DNA of 64,000 nt from DATGFK01 sp040007395. GTDB lineage: Bacteria; Chloroflexota; Anaerolineae; Aggregatilineales; UBA2796. Shown piece by piece: positions 27,863 through 36,558 of the stretch. The translations under genes and the position numbers were made by a program. The stretch lies in the NCBI GenBank assembly GCA_040007395.1, contig JBDTVG010000007.1, positions 1-64,000 of the forward strand, read 5' to 3'. Every line of letters begins with the position of its first letter. The stretch's first letter is position 1. Under the pieces are notes generated by a model. It was given only the letters and a program-made list of their open reading frames with translations, searched no databases and had not been told where the DNA came from.

Positions 27863-29251
27863 ATGTCTAAGTTGCCGATAACGCGAGTGGTACTACCGCC
27901 CGGCCCGAAGACTACACTCGTGGGATCGATTTTTTCGATGATGTGGGGACGAAAAGACACCTTAAAATTTTTCACTTCGCTGGCGCACGACTATGGTGAT
28001 ATTTCCTATATCCGACAAGGACCAGTCCATATTTATTCGATCAACCATCCCGACTATGTGCATGAAGTGCTCGTTACACAAGCGGCGCACTTCCATAAAA
28101 CGGCGCTAGCCAAACGCGGTATGGGGCGTTTTCTAGGCAATGGCCTATTGGTCAGCGATGGCGAATTCTGGAAACGGCAGCGCAAGTTGGTACAGCCGGC
28201 TTTTCACCATAAGCGCATCGAAGCCTATGCTCAGGTAATGGTTGACTATACGCAAACGATGCTCAACCGCTGGCAAAATGGCGCAGAATACGACATCGAT
28301 CAGGAGATGATGAAGCTCACGCTAACCATTATCGCCCGCACGATGTTCGATACCGATGTGTCCGATTCGGCTAACAATGTCTGGCAGGCGCTGACCACCT
28401 TGCAAGAGATCGTGTTGAAGACGTTCAGTGCAACTATCCCCATGCCTGAGTGGGTACCCAGTGCGTTGAACCGACGGGCCGACCACGCCATCAAGGTGCT
28501 GGACGATCTGATCATGGAGATTATCAACGAACGGCGTGCTTCGCGGGAAGACAAGGGCGATCTGCTGTCGATGCTGCTTATCGCTGCCGATGACGACGAC
28601 GGTGGACACATGACCGACAAGCAGGTGCGCGATGAGGCGATGACGCTGTTTCTGGCGGGGCATGAGACCGCTGCCAATACGCTGACGTGGGCTTGGTATG
28701 TGCTGTCACAGCATCCAGAGATCGAAGCCAAACTAATCGACGAACTAAACACCGTACTTAATGGTCGCGCCCCTACCATGCAAGACCTGCCGAACTTGGC
28801 TTATACAACGATGATAATCAAAGAGACGCTGCGACTCTACCCCCCGGCGTGGAGCACAGGCCGCGAACCGATTGAGGACGTGATGATCGGTGACTACAAG
28901 ATCAAAAAAGGCAGTCTGATCCTGTTCAGCCCCTACACAATGCAGCGTGACCCTCGTTTTTTTGAGAAGCCGGATAAATTTGACCCGGAACGCTTCACCG
29001 AAGAAAACGAAAAGAAAATCCCGCGTTTCGCCTATTTCCCGTTTGGGGGTGGCGCTCGCGTCTGTATCGGTCAACAGTTTGCCCTAATGGAAGCGACCTT
29101 GCTCTTAGCGACGATGGCACAGCGTGTACGTCTCACCTTGGCTCCCAATCAACAGGTCGAAATTGATGTGTTGATGTCGCTGCGGGTGAAGAACGGTCTT
29201 CGTATGAAAATGACCACCCGTGAACCAATGGCTATGCCAGTTCTGGCCTAA
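27863..29251 (+). CDS. Cytochrome P450
   Basis: A 462-residue soluble P450, without a membrane anchor, that would insert one oxygen atom into an organic substrate using electrons from a separate ferredoxin or reductase (none encoded near). The I-helix oxygen motif is AGHETAAN (Glu268, Thr269), the K-helix ExxR is Glu321/Arg324 (ETLRLYP), and the haem loop FGGGARVCIG has the ligand Cys401. The ATG at 27863 is chosen because GAGG lies five bases upstream; a GTG two codons earlier overlaps that site. It is monocistronic, with its own promoter and a hairpin terminator. Class resembles fatty-acid or terpenoid hydroxylases such as CYP102/CYP110, but the substrate is unknown. Confidence 0.95.
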   Translation: MSKLPITRVVLPPGPKTTLVGSIFSMMWGRKDTLKFFTSLAHDYGDISYIRQGPVHIYSINHPDYVHEVLVTQAAHFHKTALAKRGMGRFLGNGLLVSDGEFWKRQRKLVQPAFHHKRIEAYAQVMVDYTQTMLNRWQNGAEYDIDQEMMKLTLTIIARTMFDTDVSDSANNVWQALTTLQEIVLKTFSATIPMPEWVPSALNRRADHAIKVLDDLIMEIINERRASREDKGDLLSMLLIAADDDDGGHMTDKQVRDEAMTLFLAGHETAANTLTWAWYVLSQHPEIEAKLIDELNTVLNGRAPTMQDLPNLAYTTMIIKETLRLYPPAWSTGREPIEDVMIGDYKIKKGSLILFSPYTMQRDPRFFEKPDKFDPERFTEENEKKIPRFAYFPFGGGARVCIGQQFALMEATLLLATMAQRVRLTLAPNQQVEIDVLMSLRVKNGLRMKMTTREPMAMPVLA

Positions 29252-29274
29252 TCGACATTATTCTGAATTGTGCG

Positions 29275-29302
29275 GGCTGGATAGACTATAAATCCAGCCT
29301 TT
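29275..29302 (+). terminator. Probable intrinsic terminator after P450
   Basis: GGCTGGAT and ATCCAGCC pair over eight bases around a nine-base loop and are followed by only three T, so the termination is likely partial. Confidence 0.5.
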
Positions 29303-29528
29303 GAGTCATAAACGGACGACCTGCAACGTCTGGTAGATCAGTGAATGTACCGCACTCAACCGCTTTCATGGGTAGGTAGTGCCAACAATGCCGGGGCGAG
29401 GCTTGCCGCGCCCGCCGAAATAATCAAAAACCTACTGTTGAAAACCTCTCGACCCCTCGTCGATGTGGGCGAGGCACTAGGGTAAGAATGATTTTGCTAA
29501 GTTTGTCCTACCCATGTCCTAATTATCG
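29303..29528. other. Intergenic region upstream of the pentose operon
   Basis: No gene is visible. A GC-rich imperfect palindrome at 29390-29416 (GCCGGGGCGAGG and complement) resembles the family B repeats. Confidence 0.45.
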
Positions 29529-29557
29529 TTGACACGCTATTATAGGTGTGGTAGATT
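29529..29557 (+). promoter_or_regulatory. Promoter of the araB operon
   Basis: A perfect TTGACA (29529-29534), a 17-base spacer and TAGATT (29552-29557). The operator palindrome begins two bases after the -10 box and covers the expected start point. Confidence 0.7.
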
Positions 29558-29558
29558 C

Positions 29559-29578
29559 ATTTGTGAGCGCTCACAAAT
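29559..29578. promoter_or_regulatory. LacI-family operator, perfect 20-base palindrome
   Basis: ATTTGTGAGCGCTCACAAAT is perfectly symmetric and differs from the ideal symmetric lac operator by only one base pair in each half. Its position on the transcription start of the araB promoter means that a bound repressor would block initiation. No LacI-family gene lies in the window. Confidence 0.8.
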
Positions 29579-29669
29579 TAGTCGAATATTGATAATTAGG
29601 GTTGCCAATAGTGGCGCAAATTCCACAAAAACTGGAAAATAGCTTCAAAAAACAGGACGGAAAATTTTT

Positions 29670-31331
29670 ATGTATACAATTGGTATCGATTACGGAACCG
29701 AATCGGGGCGTGCATTGTTGGTTGACACCCGTGATGGTCGCGAAGTCGCCACAGCCGTGTATCCCTATGCTAACGGTGTAATTGACGAACATCTGCCGGG
29801 AAGCAGCCAACCCCTGCCACCCGACTGGGCCTTGCAAGACCCACAAGATTATATCGATGTGCTCAAGCATACGATTCCCGCTGTCCTCAAGCAAAGCGGA
29901 GTCAAGCCCGAAGAAGTAGCTGGTATCGCCATTGACTTCACGGCTTGCACGATGCTGCCCACCCAGCGCGACGGCACGCCACTCTGCTTCACCGACCAAT
30001 GGCGCAGCAATCCGCATTCATGGGTCAAGCTCTGGAAGCACCATGCCGCCCAACCACAAGCCGATCAGATCAACCAGACGGCACGCCAACGCAGCGAGGG
30101 CTGGTTGCAGCGCTACGGTGGCAAGATCTCGTCTGAATGGTTCTTCAGCAAAGCCCTTCAGATTCTCCAAGAAGCACCAGATGTCTACGCCGCCGCCGAT
30201 AGACTCATCGAGGCTACCGACTGGGTAATCTGGCAGCTAACGGGAGTCGAGACTCGCAACGCCTGCACAGCGGGCTACAAAGCGATGGTGCAGGATACGC
30301 ACTTTCCATCGAATGATTATTTCGCGGCGCTTGATCCGCGTTTTGCCGACGTGGTCGATACCCGCATGAGCCGCACGTTCGCCCAATTGGGAGATCGGGC
30401 GGGGGGCTTGACTGAACAAGCGGCCCAGTGGACTGGCCTCCCCACTGGTATTCCGGTTGCCGTCGCCAATGTTGACGCTCATGTGACTGTCCCCGCCGTC
30501 AAGGTGACGGAACCGGGGCGCATGGTCATGATTATGGGAACTTCGACGTGCCATATGCTGCTCGATACGGCTGTGCATACGGTAGAAGGCATGTGCGGAG
30601 TCGTCCCTGATGGCATTATTCCGGGCTTTTCCGGTTACGAAGCGGGCCAAAGCGGTGTCGGTGATATTTTCGCGTGGTTCGTGGAAAACGCCGTGCCGCC
30701 CGAATATCACGACGCGGCGAAAGCGGCAGGCGTGGATCTGCACAAGTATCTGGAAACGGAAGCCGCCAAACAGCGCCCTGGCGAATCGGGATTGCTGGCG
30801 CTCGACTGGTGGAACGGCAACCGTTCGACGCTGGTGGATGCCGACTTGACCGGATTGCTGATCGGTGCGACACTGGCGACTCGCGCCCCAGAAATTTATC
30901 GGGCGATGATCGAAGCGACAGCCTATGGCACGCGCACGATTATCGAAGCTTTTGAACAACGCGGCATAGCCATCAATGAACTCGTGTTGGCGGGTGGGCT
31001 GCCCGAAAAGAATCGCTTGCTGACCCAAATCTACGCCGATGTGACAGGCAAACCGATCTATCTGGCGGGTTCCAATCAAGCGCCTGCCCTTGGTTCAGCC
31101 ATGCACGCGGCAGTTGCCGCCGGGATCTACCCGAATATCGGTGCAGCAGCAGCGAAAATGGGTAAGCTCAAGGATGAGGTGATCCAGCCTATCACTGACA
31201 ATCAGAAGATTTACGATCTGTTGTACGCTGAATATAAGACGCTCTACGACTATTTTGGACGGGGCGCAAACGATGTCATGAAGCGGCTCAAGCATATTAA
31301 ACTTGAGATACGCGAGGGGGAAGCAGTATGA
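29670..31331 (+). CDS. araB: Ribulokinase
   Basis: A 553-residue FGGY kinase that phosphorylates L-ribulose (also ribulose/ribitol isomers) with ATP to ribulose 5-phosphate. The N-terminus has the phosphate loop IGIDYGTESGRA; DFTACTMLP, the ATP-binding MGTSTCHML and GFSGYEAGQSGVGD are characteristic of AraB rather than of xylulo- or glycerol kinases, and the length is that of AraB (about 560). AGGACGG lies about nine bases before the ATG. The stop overlaps the next start by four bases, so AraB and AraD are translated together. Transcription is controlled by the operator palindrome at 29559. Confidence 0.95.
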   Translation: MYTIGIDYGTESGRALLVDTRDGREVATAVYPYANGVIDEHLPGSSQPLPPDWALQDPQDYIDVLKHTIPAVLKQSGVKPEEVAGIAIDFTACTMLPTQRDGTPLCFTDQWRSNPHSWVKLWKHHAAQPQADQINQTARQRSEGWLQRYGGKISSEWFFSKALQILQEAPDVYAAADRLIEATDWVIWQLTGVETRNACTAGYKAMVQDTHFPSNDYFAALDPRFADVVDTRMSRTFAQLGDRAGGLTEQAAQWTGLPTGIPVAVANVDAHVTVPAVKVTEPGRMVMIMGTSTCHMLLDTAVHTVEGMCGVVPDGIIPGFSGYEAGQSGVGDIFAWFVENAVPPEYHDAAKAAGVDLHKYLETEAAKQRPGESGLLALDWWNGNRSTLVDADLTGLLIGATLATRAPEIYRAMIEATAYGTRTIIEAFEQRGIAINELVLAGGLPEKNRLLTQIYADVTGKPIYLAGSNQAPALGSAMHAAVAAGIYPNIGAAAAKMGKLKDEVIQPITDNQKIYDLLYAEYKTLYDYFGRGANDVMKRLKHIKLEIREGEAV

Positions 31332-31978
31332 TTTTGCGACGGTTACGTGAAGAAGTCTGTGAACTGCACGCTGCGTTACCAGACAATCACCTTGTCGCTT
31401 GGACTTCGGGCAATGTCAGCGCCCGCGACCCGGAAAGCGGTTTGGTCGTGATCAAGCCCAGCGGCATCCAGTTCAAGGATTTGCGACCCGACAATATGGT
31501 GGTGGTCGATGTGGACGGTCAGGTGGTGGAGGCGGATCACAAGCCTTCGTCAGATACCGCGTCACACTGCTATATTTATCGCCAGCGTTCCGATGTGTTT
31601 GGCATTGTCCATACCCACTCGCGTTATGCGACGGCTTTTGCCACACTGGGTCAACCGATCCCATGCGTGTTAACGGCGATGGCGGATGAGTTCGGTGGCG
31701 ATATTCCGTGCGGCGGCTTTGCGCTCATCGGTGGTGAGGAGATCGGGCAAGTTGTGGTAGACTGTCTAGCAGGGTCAACCAGTCCAGCAGTGCTGCTGCA
31801 AAGTCATGGTGTATTCACGATTGGCGCAGACGCAGAAGCCGCCGTGAAAGCCGCTGTGATGACGGAAGATAACGCAGCAACCGTGTGGACGGCGATGCAG
31901 ATGGGTGTCCCGCTGCCCATCTCGAAGGAAAACATCGCCAAGTTGCACCATCGCTATACTCACGTTTACGGACAATGA
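31328..31978 (+). CDS. araD: L-ribulose-5-phosphate 4-epimerase
   Basis: A 216-residue class II aldolase-fold enzyme that converts L-ribulose 5-phosphate to D-xylulose 5-phosphate, the entry to the pentose phosphate pathway. Typical motifs are SGNVSARDP (phosphate site), KPSG, SSDTASH with Asp76, the zinc ligands His95 and His97 (VHTHSRYATAF) and His160 (QSHGVF). Length matches AraD (about 230). It overlaps araB by four bases. Within the fold, L-fuculose-phosphate aldolase is the main alternative; the neighbour araB and the Asp76 and SSDT residues favour the epimerase. Confidence 0.9.
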   Translation: MILRRLREEVCELHAALPDNHLVAWTSGNVSARDPESGLVVIKPSGIQFKDLRPDNMVVVDVDGQVVEADHKPSSDTASHCYIYRQRSDVFGIVHTHSRYATAFATLGQPIPCVLTAMADEFGGDIPCGGFALIGGEEIGQVVVDCLAGSTSPAVLLQSHGVFTIGADAEAAVKAAVMTEDNAATVWTAMQMGVPLPISKENIAKLHHRYTHVYGQ

Positions 31979-32018
31979 GTTTCGCCAGATGTGCTAAGTC
32001 TGTTAGGGAATACTAATA

Positions 32019-32519
32019 ATGATTTCTGAGAGTACATTGAACCAGATGCGCGAGTCGCTCCGCCAATCTCAGGGCGAACTTGTGCAAATGCTCGATAGAG
32101 TCGACGAGGCGACACTGCACCAACCGCACGGCGAGGAAAATTGGTCGTTGGCGGTTATGCTGGCCCATTTAACCGAAGCCCGCCCCTATTTTGCGCGACA
32201 GGCCGAGACTCTTATTACAACGCCGGGGACGATTGTCGGGCGCACATTGGATAATGAGCAGCGGGTCGAAGCAATCATCGACGCGCAGCGCTTTCAACTT
32301 TCGCGTGACCAGCTTAAACAGCAGTTGCTCGATAGCCACACTGTGATCATGAGACTGCTGGCTAGTCTCAGCGAGGCACAGCTACAAATGGCTTGCACTC
32401 ATGCTCGATTGGGCGCAACGACACTAGGGGATTTTATCCGGGGCAGTATCGTTGACCATGATCAAGCCCATGTCCAGCAGGCCAAAACGTTTCTGCAAAC
32501 AGGATCTTCGGCACAGTAA
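32019..32519 (+). CDS. DinB-family protein (pentose operon)
   Basis: A 166-residue DinB/YfiT-type four-helix protein with metal-ligand candidates His50 (MLAHLTEA), His147 and His151 (VDHDQAHVQQ). It lies between araD and the sugar isomerase on the same strand. Its substrate is unknown, and its place in a sugar operon may be incidental. It differs clearly in sequence from the DinB protein at 26267. Confidence 0.8.
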   Translation: MISESTLNQMRESLRQSQGELVQMLDRVDEATLHQPHGEENWSLAVMLAHLTEARPYFARQAETLITTPGTIVGRTLDNEQRVEAIIDAQRFQLSRDQLKQQLLDSHTVIMRLLASLSEAQLQMACTHARLGATTLGDFIRGSIVDHDQAHVQQAKTFLQTGSSAQ

Positions 32520-32608
32520 TGTGTCTGGGGACTTCAAGTGCTAGTCTGAACCGTTGGAAAGTTTTAGTATAGTTCGGGTATTAAGTTTATCTCAGGAGCA
32601 AAAAAGAA

Positions 32609-34075
32609 ATGGCTGATATTACCAGCCCTGCCGCACAACCTTTGTCGGTCAGGTCACCCCTTTCTCGTCCGGTCACGTTGGGTGTGATCGTCGGCAATCG
32701 CGGGTTCTTCCCGCACCATCTCGCATCCGAAGGGCGTGAGAGAATCTTGCAGGTACTCGCCAAAGCCGGGATTAGGGCGATCATCACCGATGCGAACGCG
32801 ACGGATCACGGCGCAATCGAATCGCTGAAAGAGTCGCAGCTTTGCGCGGAACTATTCCGCCAACATCGCGATGAGATCGATGGCATTCTGGTAACGCTGC
32901 CCAACTTTGGCGACGAACGCGCCATCGCCAATGCCTTGCGCTTTGCCGATCTCAATGTGCCAGTCCTGATCCATGCCTTCCCCGACGATCCAATCCGTAT
33001 GAGTTTGGAGGATCGCCGCGACAGTTTTTGCAGCAAGATGAGCGCTTGCAACAACCTGCGCCAGTACAATATCAAGTATAGCCTGACTTCATTGCACACG
33101 ATGGACCCTAACAGCGCTGCCTTCGCCACCGACCTCAAGAACTTCGCCGGGGTTTGTCGGGTAGTACGCGGTCTGCGTCAGGCACGGGTCGGCGCACTCG
33201 GCGCACGCCCAACCAACTTTAACACGGTGCGGTACAGCGAAAAACTGCTGGAACGCTCCGGGATCAGCGTTACGACCCTTGACCTTTCCGAGGCGTTCGG
33301 GCAGATCGCTCGGCTGGGCGATAACGATGAAATCGTGGTCAACAAGCGTAAGGCAATCGAGCGTTACGCCGATGCCAAGCAGATCCCCGACGAAGCCCTC
33401 AATAAAATGTCGAAGTTCGGCGTGGTGCTGGACAGATGGCAAGCCGACAATGCGTTGGATGCAACCGCTATTCAGTGCTGGACTTCAATGGAAGAATACT
33501 TCGGAGTCGTGCCTTGCACGCTGATGAGCATGGCAAGCAATGGCCTGACCCCTTCGGCCTGCGAAACAGATGTGGTCGGCGTAGTCGCCATGTTGGCGCT
33601 GCAACTGGCTTCTGGCAAGCCCAGTGCGCTGGTCGATTGGAACAACAACTACGGCGAAGATCCTGACAAGGCCGTTGTGTTCCACTGCTCGAACCTGCCC
33701 AAAGACATTTTTGTTGACGAAATTCCAGTAATGGACTATCAGGCAATCATCGCGGGAACTGTCGGACGCGAGAACACCTACGGCACAATTGTCGGGCGCG
33801 TGCGCGAGAATCCGTTCACCTTCCTGCGTGTCTCCACCGATGAATTTGCCGGACACATCACTACCTACATTGGCGAGGGTCAGTTCACCGACGATCCGCT
33901 CGAAACGTTTGGCGGTTACGGAGTCGTCAAGATTCCACGTTTCCAAGAACTGCTCGCCCATATCTGCGAGAACGGTTATGAGCACCATGTCTCGATCAAC
34001 CAGACAAAGGTTGCGCCGATCCTGAACGAAGCGCTCTCGAAGTATATGGACTGGTCAGTGTATTACCACAAATAA
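32609..34075 (+). CDS. L-fucose/L-arabinose isomerase-family protein
   Basis: A 488-residue cytoplasmic sugar isomerase of the FucI/AraA superfamily (COG2407 type): SLEDRRDSFCSKMSACNN, the segment VGALGARPTNFNTVR, the CWTSMEEYFGVVPC motif and the C-terminal GYEHHVSINQ are characteristic. It would convert an aldose to a ketose with a divalent metal. Given araB and araD upstream, it probably makes L-ribulose from L-arabinose, which is an inference: no separate classical AraA is present in the window. CAGGAG lies about ten bases before the ATG. A weak hairpin terminator follows. Confidence 0.85.
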   Translation: MADITSPAAQPLSVRSPLSRPVTLGVIVGNRGFFPHHLASEGRERILQVLAKAGIRAIITDANATDHGAIESLKESQLCAELFRQHRDEIDGILVTLPNFGDERAIANALRFADLNVPVLIHAFPDDPIRMSLEDRRDSFCSKMSACNNLRQYNIKYSLTSLHTMDPNSAAFATDLKNFAGVCRVVRGLRQARVGALGARPTNFNTVRYSEKLLERSGISVTTLDLSEAFGQIARLGDNDEIVVNKRKAIERYADAKQIPDEALNKMSKFGVVLDRWQADNALDATAIQCWTSMEEYFGVVPCTLMSMASNGLTPSACETDVVGVVAMLALQLASGKPSALVDWNNNYGEDPDKAVVFHCSNLPKDIFVDEIPVMDYQAIIAGTVGRENTYGTIVGRVRENPFTFLRVSTDEFAGHITTYIGEGQFTDDPLETFGGYGVVKIPRFQELLAHICENGYEHHVSINQTKVAPILNEALSKYMDWSVYYHK

Positions 34076-34080
34076 GCAGT

Positions 34081-34117
34081 GGGGCTGTAAGGTGGTATCC
34101 TCACTTCTAGCCCTTTT
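34081..34117 (+). terminator. Possible terminator after the isomerase
   Basis: GGGCT (34082-34086) and AGCCC (34109-34113) enclose partly paired bases and are followed by TTTT. The stem is short. Confidence 0.45.
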
Positions 34118-34137
34118 AAGGGTAGGTATTTAACAAA

Positions 34138-34220
34138 AGGCCGGGCCGCGCAGGCGGCTCCTACAATAGATGAGTTGGTGTAGGGGTCGGGCAGGCCCGA
34201 CCCGGCATAATTGGAAATAT
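34138..34220. repeat. Family B double-palindrome element (full)
   Basis: The element holds the half-palindrome GGCCGCGCAGGCGGCTCC, a spacer, TGTAGGGG, then GGGTCGGGCAGGCCCGACC-type perfect palindrome, ending TTGGAAATA. The copy at 45450-45532 is the same arrangement in reverse orientation. Confidence 0.7.
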
Positions 34221-34416
34221 CCGCCTTTACAAAGTGACATGGTAAGGCCCCCTATGTCCCTCAATTACTGGTGGACAGGATTTCGGGTGAGATAAGGTTG
34301 TCCGTAGTAGGGTGCCTTTCGACTTGCTCTAGTGGGCGAGGTAAGCTATAGGAAATTGGGATGGAGAGGAACGGTACACAGTAGCACCAAAAATATTGAG
34401 AGACTACGAGGGACAG
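34221..34416. other. Intergenic region upstream of the sugar ABC transporter
   Basis: No gene is apparent in this stretch, which precedes the operator half-site at 34417 and a possible -10 element TATATT (34463-34468). Confidence 0.4.
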
Positions 34417-34428
34417 GCGCTCACAAAA
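34417..34428. promoter_or_regulatory. Half-site of the pentose operator
   Basis: GCGCTCACAAAA repeats exactly the right 11 bases (GCGCTCACAAA) of the araB operator palindrome; the other half is not conserved. It lies about 113 bases before the transporter ATPase gene. Confidence 0.45.
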
Positions 34429-34540
34429 CCGGTAAATTTTTAGGCATTATTTCTAAAACGACTATATTACGGCCTGTTGCCTGAGTCAGCCGCATTATTC
34501 GTGCAAAATAACCTTACCCTACTTATAAGGAGACGCTCCA

Positions 34541-35332
34541 GTGGTTAAAAACGCGGTTCAGGAGCCTGTCGATTATGCGCTGCGGATGGTCAATATCAAT
34601 AAGTATTTTGGCCTTGCCCATGCGCTAAACAACATCAATATGGAAGTGGGTCGCAATGAGATCGTCGGGCTTATCGGCGATAACGGCGCTGGTAAGTCAA
34701 CCATGGTCAAGATCCTGACGGGGGTGTTTCCGCCCACCAATGGTGACCTATACGTGGCAGGCCGCAAAATTGACCCGCGCCGCTATAACGTCAAGAGCGC
34801 CCACGCACACGGTATCGAGACGGTCTATCAAGATAAGTCGCTCGGTGAGAAGCAGGTGTTGTGGCGGAATTTCTTCATCGGGCGAGAGATAGTCAATCGC
34901 TTTGGCTTTATCGATGTCAAGAAAGAAAAAGAGATTGCCCGCGAGATCATGCTCAATACCATCGGCTTCCGTAGCAAAGGCATCACGGTGGACTCGAATG
35001 TGAGCCAACTGTCGGGCGGTGAACGTCAGGGTATCGCCATTGGGCGGGCGATGTACTTTGAGGCAGACTTGATCATCCTTGATGAGCCAACGGTTGCCCT
35101 ATCTCTCAAAGAGGTAGCGAAGGTCATCAACTTTGTCCACAAGATCAAGGACGGTGGCAAGGCTGGTATCTATATCTCGCACAGTATGACCGATGTATAC
35201 GAGGTTGCGGATCGCTTCATTATTCTGGATCGTGGCGAGATCGGCGGCAACATTCAGAAGAAAGATATTAGTTTGAAGGCACTCGATGAATTCTTACTCG
35301 ACTACGCGCACGGCCTGAAAGACAAAAAATAG
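34541..35332 (+). CDS. Sugar ABC transporter ATP-binding protein (single-domain)
   Basis: A 263-residue ABC ATPase of the carbohydrate uptake (CUT2) class. Walker A is GDNGAGKST (46-54), the Q-loop Gln97, the signature LSGGERQG (157-164), Walker B LIILDEP with Asp181/Glu182, and the switch His214. CUT2 ATPases such as RbsA are usually two fused domains of about 500 residues; this single-domain form resembles FrcA and must work as a homodimer. It starts at GTG with AAGGAG nine bases upstream. It is followed three bases later by the permease gene. Confidence 0.93.
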   Translation: MVKNAVQEPVDYALRMVNINKYFGLAHALNNINMEVGRNEIVGLIGDNGAGKSTMVKILTGVFPPTNGDLYVAGRKIDPRRYNVKSAHAHGIETVYQDKSLGEKQVLWRNFFIGREIVNRFGFIDVKKEKEIAREIMLNTIGFRSKGITVDSNVSQLSGGERQGIAIGRAMYFEADLIILDEPTVALSLKEVAKVINFVHKIKDGGKAGIYISHSMTDVYEVADRFIILDRGEIGGNIQKKDISLKALDEFLLDYAHGLKDKK

Positions 35333-35335
35333 ATC

Positions 35336-36418
35336 ATGAAAACTATCAGGTCACTTATCAAACTGATGAATAGGTTCGAAGGGTTGGCTATCGCCCTTAT
35401 CCTAGTTCTTTTATATATCGTCTTGATTATCGCGGCTCCAACGGTTTTCACCCGCCCATTGATCTATATGTCGTTCCTCGAAACGATTCCACCGACGCTC
35501 ATCGCCGCGTTAGGGCTAACACTCGTCATTACCGCCGGGGAGATCGACTTGAGCTTCCCCGCCGTAGTATCCCTTTCGGGCTTCGCTCTGTCGTGGGGCT
35601 GGAAAAGCTACGGGCCAGTCTACGGTGCTCTACTTGGCATCATCTTGGCGCTGGCGGCGGGGGCGTTAGTCGGCGTTGTCAACGGTATCATGGTCGCCCG
35701 TATCCGAGTTCCTTCGATCATGGCGACTCTCGCCGCCAATTTTTTCTGGTACGGCATCTCGATCCTGCTGGCGGGTGGGTTGCAGGTGACACTCAAAGAC
35801 AGCCGCGACAGTTTCTTTCACGAAATTTTTGTCGGGCGGCTCTTTGGTATGGTGCCTATCCAAGCGTTTTGGGCGCTGGGGCTAGCGATTTTCCTGTGGT
35901 TTATCCTGAACCGACACAAGTTCGGCGAAGGCGTTATGTTTATTGGTGACAATGCCAACGTCGCGCAGGTGATGGGGGTGAATGTCGAAGCGACACGCAT
36001 CCGACTTTTTGCACTACAAGGGATTATCTCAGCTTTTGCCGGAATCATCCTCACGCTCGATATTGGCGTGTTCTACCCGGATCAGGGGAACTTTCTGCTG
36101 CCCGCGATGGCCTCGGTCTTTATCGGCGGAACCTCTATTGCCGGGGGCGCAGGCTCCATCTTCGGCACGCTTTTCGGAGCATTCATCATTGGTTCCCTCG
36201 CTGCTGGAGTCGTTGCCACCACGATTAGTGGCTATTGGGTTCAGGTGGTAGAAGGTCTTGTGATGGGCATTGTCATCGTTTTCAATGCGTTAATGGGTAC
36301 AGGCAATATGCGAGCGCTTTCAACCCGGTTTCGTCACTGGGGCGTACCCACGCAAGTGATCCCCGATGGGGAACGCTTACAGAGCGACAACACGGCTCCC
36401 GATGGATTAGATCACTGA
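35336..36418 (+). CDS. Sugar ABC transporter permease (RbsC-like)
   Basis: A 360-residue permease of the branched-chain/ribose type (BPD_transp_2) with about ten membrane segments from residue 12 to 325. ITAGEIDLSFPAVVSLSGFA and FIGGTSIAGGAGS are the two conserved family blocks. The last 40 residues form a hydrophilic cytoplasmic tail. It partners the preceding ATPase as a dimer and takes sugar from the binding protein encoded next. Substrate is likely a pentose from context, but other sugars of this transporter class cannot be excluded. Confidence 0.93.
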   Translation: MKTIRSLIKLMNRFEGLAIALILVLLYIVLIIAAPTVFTRPLIYMSFLETIPPTLIAALGLTLVITAGEIDLSFPAVVSLSGFALSWGWKSYGPVYGALLGIILALAAGALVGVVNGIMVARIRVPSIMATLAANFFWYGISILLAGGLQVTLKDSRDSFFHEIFVGRLFGMVPIQAFWALGLAIFLWFILNRHKFGEGVMFIGDNANVAQVMGVNVEATRIRLFALQGIISAFAGIILTLDIGVFYPDQGNFLLPAMASVFIGGTSIAGGAGSIFGTLFGAFIIGSLAAGVVATTISGYWVQVVEGLVMGIVIVFNALMGTGNMRALSTRFRHWGVPTQVIPDGERLQSDNTAPDGLDH

Positions 36419-36558
36419 TCGAGTGATGGATCGGCAGCCGTTTGTTAGTCAGATGTGCCTTAGCTAAAAGGAGGACGTTTACTGCAATTAGACATGAATA
36501 TCTTGCCAGAAAATTCGGTAAAGAAAGAAACTTATTCATTCGATCAAGGAGACAGAAA

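Noticed and set aside
30237..31079. A 280-codon minus-strand open frame inside araB
   Set aside because: It is antisense to conserved ribulokinase sequence and shows no family features.
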